Below, piece by piece: positions 63,108-64,000 of a stretch of DNA of 64,000 bases. Position 1 is the stretch's first letter. Each line of letters begins with the position of its first letter. A program made the translations under genes and the position numbers. The notes under the pieces were generated by a model, which was given only the letters and a program-made list of their open reading frames with translations, searched no databases and was not told where the DNA came from. The DNA is from Pimelobacter simplex (GTDB taxonomy: Bacteria > Actinomycetota > Actinomycetes > Propionibacteriales > Nocardioidaceae): positions 1 through 64,000 of the forward strand of contig JADCLI010000015.1 of the NCBI GenBank assembly GCA_016803235.1, in the 5' to 3' direction.

Positions 63108-64000
63108 TCAGGAGATTCGCGCGGCGAGCCGGGTGGCGATCATGTGGGCGATGGACTCGATCGAGATCATCGGGTTGACGCCGGAGGCGGTCGGGAAGCA
63201 GGAGCCGTCGGCGACGTACAGGCCCTCGATGTCCCAGGTGCGCCCGTCCGGGTCGAGCGCCGAGGTATCCCGGGAGCCGCCCATCCGCGCGGAGCCCATG
63301 ATGTGCAGCGCGGCCACGGCGAGGGTGGCCGGAGCCGCTCCGGCGGCGCGCAGGTCGCGCTCGAACGTCTTCGCCGAGCCTCGTACGCCGGGCTCGTAGC
63401 CGACCGGGCGGTGGTGGGTCGAGGCGATCCAGCGGGCGCCGGCGGCCTCGGCGATCCGGGCGCCGCCGACCAGGCCCTGGACCAGGTGGTCGGTGTCGCG
63501 GGGCGAGAGCCGGTAGCGGACGACGGGCTCGCCGCTGCGGTCGACCCGCACCGTGCCGCCCGGGTCGCGGTCGCGGACGATCACGGCGACACCGAGGGTG
63601 TGGCGCAGCTCGTTCATGCGGCGGCGGAAGTCGTCTGCGCCGCGCCAGCTGACGAAGCCGGTGCCGAACGCGGGCGTCAGGGGAGCGGTCTCGAACAGCA
63701 CGCCGTAGCCGTCGCCGTCGAGGTCGGTGAGCGCGTCGACGTACCTGCTCTGCATGGCGCCGATCCAGCCGTCGACCGGCTCGTCCATCCGGCCCCAGAC
63801 GGCGGTGGCGGGATGCAGGCGCAGGTGCCGCCCGATGTTGGGGTTGGTGAGCCCGCTGCGCTGCAGCAGCGCCGGGGTCTGGATCGCGCCCGCGGCGACC
63901 ACCACCGCCCGCGCCCGCACCTGCACCCGGTGCCCGTCCGCGGTGACGCCCTCGACGCCGGTGGCCCGGCCGAAGCTGGTCGTGACGCGACGCACGGTGA
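63108..64000 (-). CDS. GMC-family oxidoreductase, 3' part only
   Basis: The gene runs leftward and continues past the right edge, so the N-terminal FAD Rossmann region is missing. The visible C-terminal part has the GMC signature VVVAAGAIQTPALLQRSGL (FAD-contact), GRHLRLHPATAVWG, and the tail MGSARMGGSRDTSALDPDGR with LYVADGSCFPTASGVNPM, which carry the catalytic His/Asn positions. The family includes cholesterol oxidase and choline dehydrogenase; given the sterol context a sterol substrate is plausible but unproven. Confidence 0.82.
   Translation of the reverse strand, partial: TVRRVTTSFGRATGVEGVTADGHRVQVRARAVVVAAGAIQTPALLQRSGLTNPNIGRHLRLHPATAVWGRMDEPVDGWIGAMQSRYVDALTDLDGDGYGVLFETAPLTPAFGTGFVSWRGADDFRRRMNELRHTLGVAVIVRDRDPGGTVRVDRSGEPVVRYRLSPRDTDHLVQGLVGGARIAEAAGARWIASTHHRPVGYEPGVRGSAKTFERDLRAAGAAPATLAVAALHIMGSARMGGSRDTSALDPDGRTWDIEGLYVADGSCFPTASGVNPMISIESIAHMIATRLAARIS

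Noticed and set aside
63108..63995. ATG at 63995 as the start of the GMC oxidoreductase
   Set aside because: The protein would lack the N-terminal FAD-binding Rossmann domain found in all GMC enzymes, so the gene must continue past the window edge.

Overview
The window is about 64 kb of very GC-rich, gene-dense actinobacterial chromosome. Frequent GTG starts, stop/start overlaps and short gaps are typical of that group. A core block in the order tlyA, nadK, recN, pyrG, NUDIX, xerD, parA, scpA, scpB, pseudouridine synthase, cmk, der matches the order I know from Mycobacterium tuberculosis (about Rv1694 to Rv1713). The later half holds the sterol side-chain and ring-opening genes of a cholesterol degrader. 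Overall style, including the small accessory proteins, suggests Nocardioides or a relative; that is inference, because no 16S sequence is present. There is no prophage, insertion sequence, CRISPR array or tRNA that I can support, and no gene-free stretch above 300 bases apart from the rRNA tail and leader at 1-285.

Layout. 1-98: 3' end of a 5S rRNA and the strong terminator of its rRNA operon. 286-24232: housekeeping genes, almost all on the + strand: an SSB-like protein, DUF1015, a HAD phosphatase, tlyA-nadK-recN, pyrG, NUDIX, an Lrp regulator with ald, a multi-hairpin inverted-repeat element (10671-10833), xerD, a DUF3516-type helicase, a small membrane/lipoprotein cluster, a parA plus ribbon-helix-helix pair leading into scpA-scpB-rlu, an AraC regulator, tyrA, cmk, plsC and der. 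24287-26859: divergent fadA5 and cyp125. 26868-29765: a two-component system with a PepSY-like secreted target and recognisable TTCAG direct repeats. 29781-32325: ybdK-type ligase, map and a membrane protein. 32363-36749: ltp3-ltp4-DUF35 operon divergent from an F420-type oxidoreductase. 36790-40550: a flavin monooxygenase and LuxR/TPR regulator. 40662-42260: fadD8. 42291-49089: secreted and membrane proteins, including a 1267-residue secreted protein with a degenerate repeat I do not recognise. 49098-52668: echA19 divergent from fadD19 and a nitronate-monooxygenase-like gene. 52716-56173: assorted accessory genes. 56174-62564: fadE26-fadE27-fadD17 divergent from kshA, a small CxxC protein and kshB. 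62636-64000: a secreted coiled-coil protein and a truncated GMC oxidoreductase.

The sterol genes are scattered over about 38 kb but linked by seven matches to the KstR operator (TNNAACNNGTTNNA) in five intergenic regions. Together they encode C26 hydroxylation (CYP125), CoA activation (FadD19, FadD17, FadD8), dehydrogenation (FadE26/27), hydration (EchA19), thiolysis (FadA5), thiolase-like and OB-fold proteins of uncertain role (Ltp3, Ltp4, DUF35), and the two-component ring-B-opening 3-ketosteroid 9-alpha-hydroxylase (KshA, KshB). KstR itself lies outside the window. Several operators sit on a -10 element 6-7 nt from the start codon, which suggests repressed leaderless transcripts. The least explained items are the 10671-10833 element, the 1267-residue repeat protein, the Ltp3/Ltp4/DUF35 complex with missing thiolase catalytic residues, and the ParA/ribbon-helix-helix pair beside scpAB.
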